Below the pieces are notes generated by a model. It saw nothing but the letters and a program-made list of their open reading frames with translations. It did no database searches and had not been told where the DNA came from. The translations under genes and the position numbers were made by a program. 64,000 nucleotides of DNA from Scytolyngbya sp. HA4215-MV1 (GTDB lineage Bacteria > Cyanobacteriota > Cyanobacteriia > Leptolyngbyales > Leptolyngbyaceae), in NCBI GenBank assembly GCA_019359045.1, contig JAHHIA010000014.1, positions 99,651-163,650 of the forward strand. Direction: 5' to 3'. Shown piece by piece: positions 63,732 to 64,000 of the stretch (position 1 is its first letter; each line of letters starts with the position of its first letter).

Positions 63732-64000
63732 CTATACAAGTAATGATGCGTTGTAGTGATGGATAAAATACCCAATGGCACCGATGTGATTCTCTAAGGA
63801 TTTGGAGAAGGATAAGGTTTTTCGCACGAGCCGAGATACCCGTTGCTTCAAGGTATTGTTGAATCGCTCAATATAACTGGTTTTTCCGGTCTCTTTACCC
63901 ACCGCTCGATGACGCTTGCTGGGTAAAACGGCGGCATAGGCTGCCCAAAAGTCGGTGTAGGCGATCGCGCATTGACGATACAGTTATGGCAACGATTGCC
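63732..64000 (-). pseudogene. 3' part of an IS1-family transposase gene with an in-frame stop
   Basis: On the minus strand the window end reads into 'YTDFWAAYAAVLPSKRHRAV', 'GKETGKTSYIERFNNTLKQR' and 'RLVRKTLSFSKSLENHIG', the IS1 DDE transposase C-terminus, to TAG 63734-63732. The catalytic Asp (TDFW) and Glu (YIERFNN) remain. Upstream in frame a TAA (63986-63984) interrupts the expected SLP-x-YRQCA sequence, so this copy is probably inactive unless it is a sequencing error. The rest lies beyond 64000. Confidence 0.82.

Overview
The window is chromosomal DNA from a cyanobacterium, probably a filamentous non-heterocystous one, although the exact taxon cannot be read from it. Three things support this. 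The HIP1 palindrome GCGATCGC recurs throughout. It carries a plant-type zeta-carotene desaturase. It also has families largely confined to cyanobacteria: a CyRepA1-like replication protein, DUF928, DUF2949, DUF6930-like, PatA/PixG-type regulators, and hemagglutinin/CHAT pairs.

Layout. 0-1.4 kb: the C-terminal end of a plasmid-type replication protein runs toward a tRNA-Leu(CAA) gene of which only the 5' half and its promoter remain; this looks like the edge of an integrated element. 1.5-9.1 kb: housekeeping and unknown genes (methyltransferase, GNAT acetyltransferase, nucleoside hydrolase, uvrC, MuiA-like protein, a small membrane protein). 9.1-14.1 kb: a minus-strand block of three HExxH proteins (two metzincin-like, one DUF4157) that share a near-identical N-terminal segment ending at residue 55-57. 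This is the best candidate for an undescribed system, since it looks like a common sorting or loading tag for a contractile-injection or secretion machine encoded elsewhere. 14.5-23.7 kb: a secreted TPR-CHAT peptidase coupled to a 2.2-kilo-residue filamentous hemagglutinin. 23.7-33.0 kb: transaldolase, queA, yraN, lumenal pentapeptide protein, a DUF6930-like/crtQ/SRPBCC group, an IscA-type Fe-S protein and a TPR protein. 33-37.8 kb: small cyanobacterial proteins, a membrane-anchored subtilase with an overlapping small partner, and a thioredoxin-like protein. 38.4-42.4 kb: a second, membrane-anchored CHAT-TPR protein and cobM.

43.0-59.7 kb is one large signalling block, almost all on the plus strand. 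It begins with a five-module response regulator overlapping a PAS histidine kinase and followed by a stand-alone REC. Next comes a Pix/Pil-type array: PatA/PixG-like, CheY, CheW, Cache-type MCP and CheA-REC hybrid. A divergent CheW-like protein, a second REC and a REC-histidine kinase follow. No CheR or CheB is present. The genes probably steer type IV pilus motility in response to a soluble ligand, because the receptor has a Cache-like ectodomain rather than GAF domains.

60.0-62.4 kb holds two DUF928 paralogues flanked by three palindromic MITE-like elements. 62.6-64.0 kb has a YidD-like gene, a frameshifted MazEF-type toxin-antitoxin pair and the 3' end of an IS1-family transposase with an in-frame stop. 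Two intergenic loci, near 38.1 and 42.7 kb, share two sequence boxes at identical spacing followed by unrelated terminators, and probably belong to one small-RNA family.
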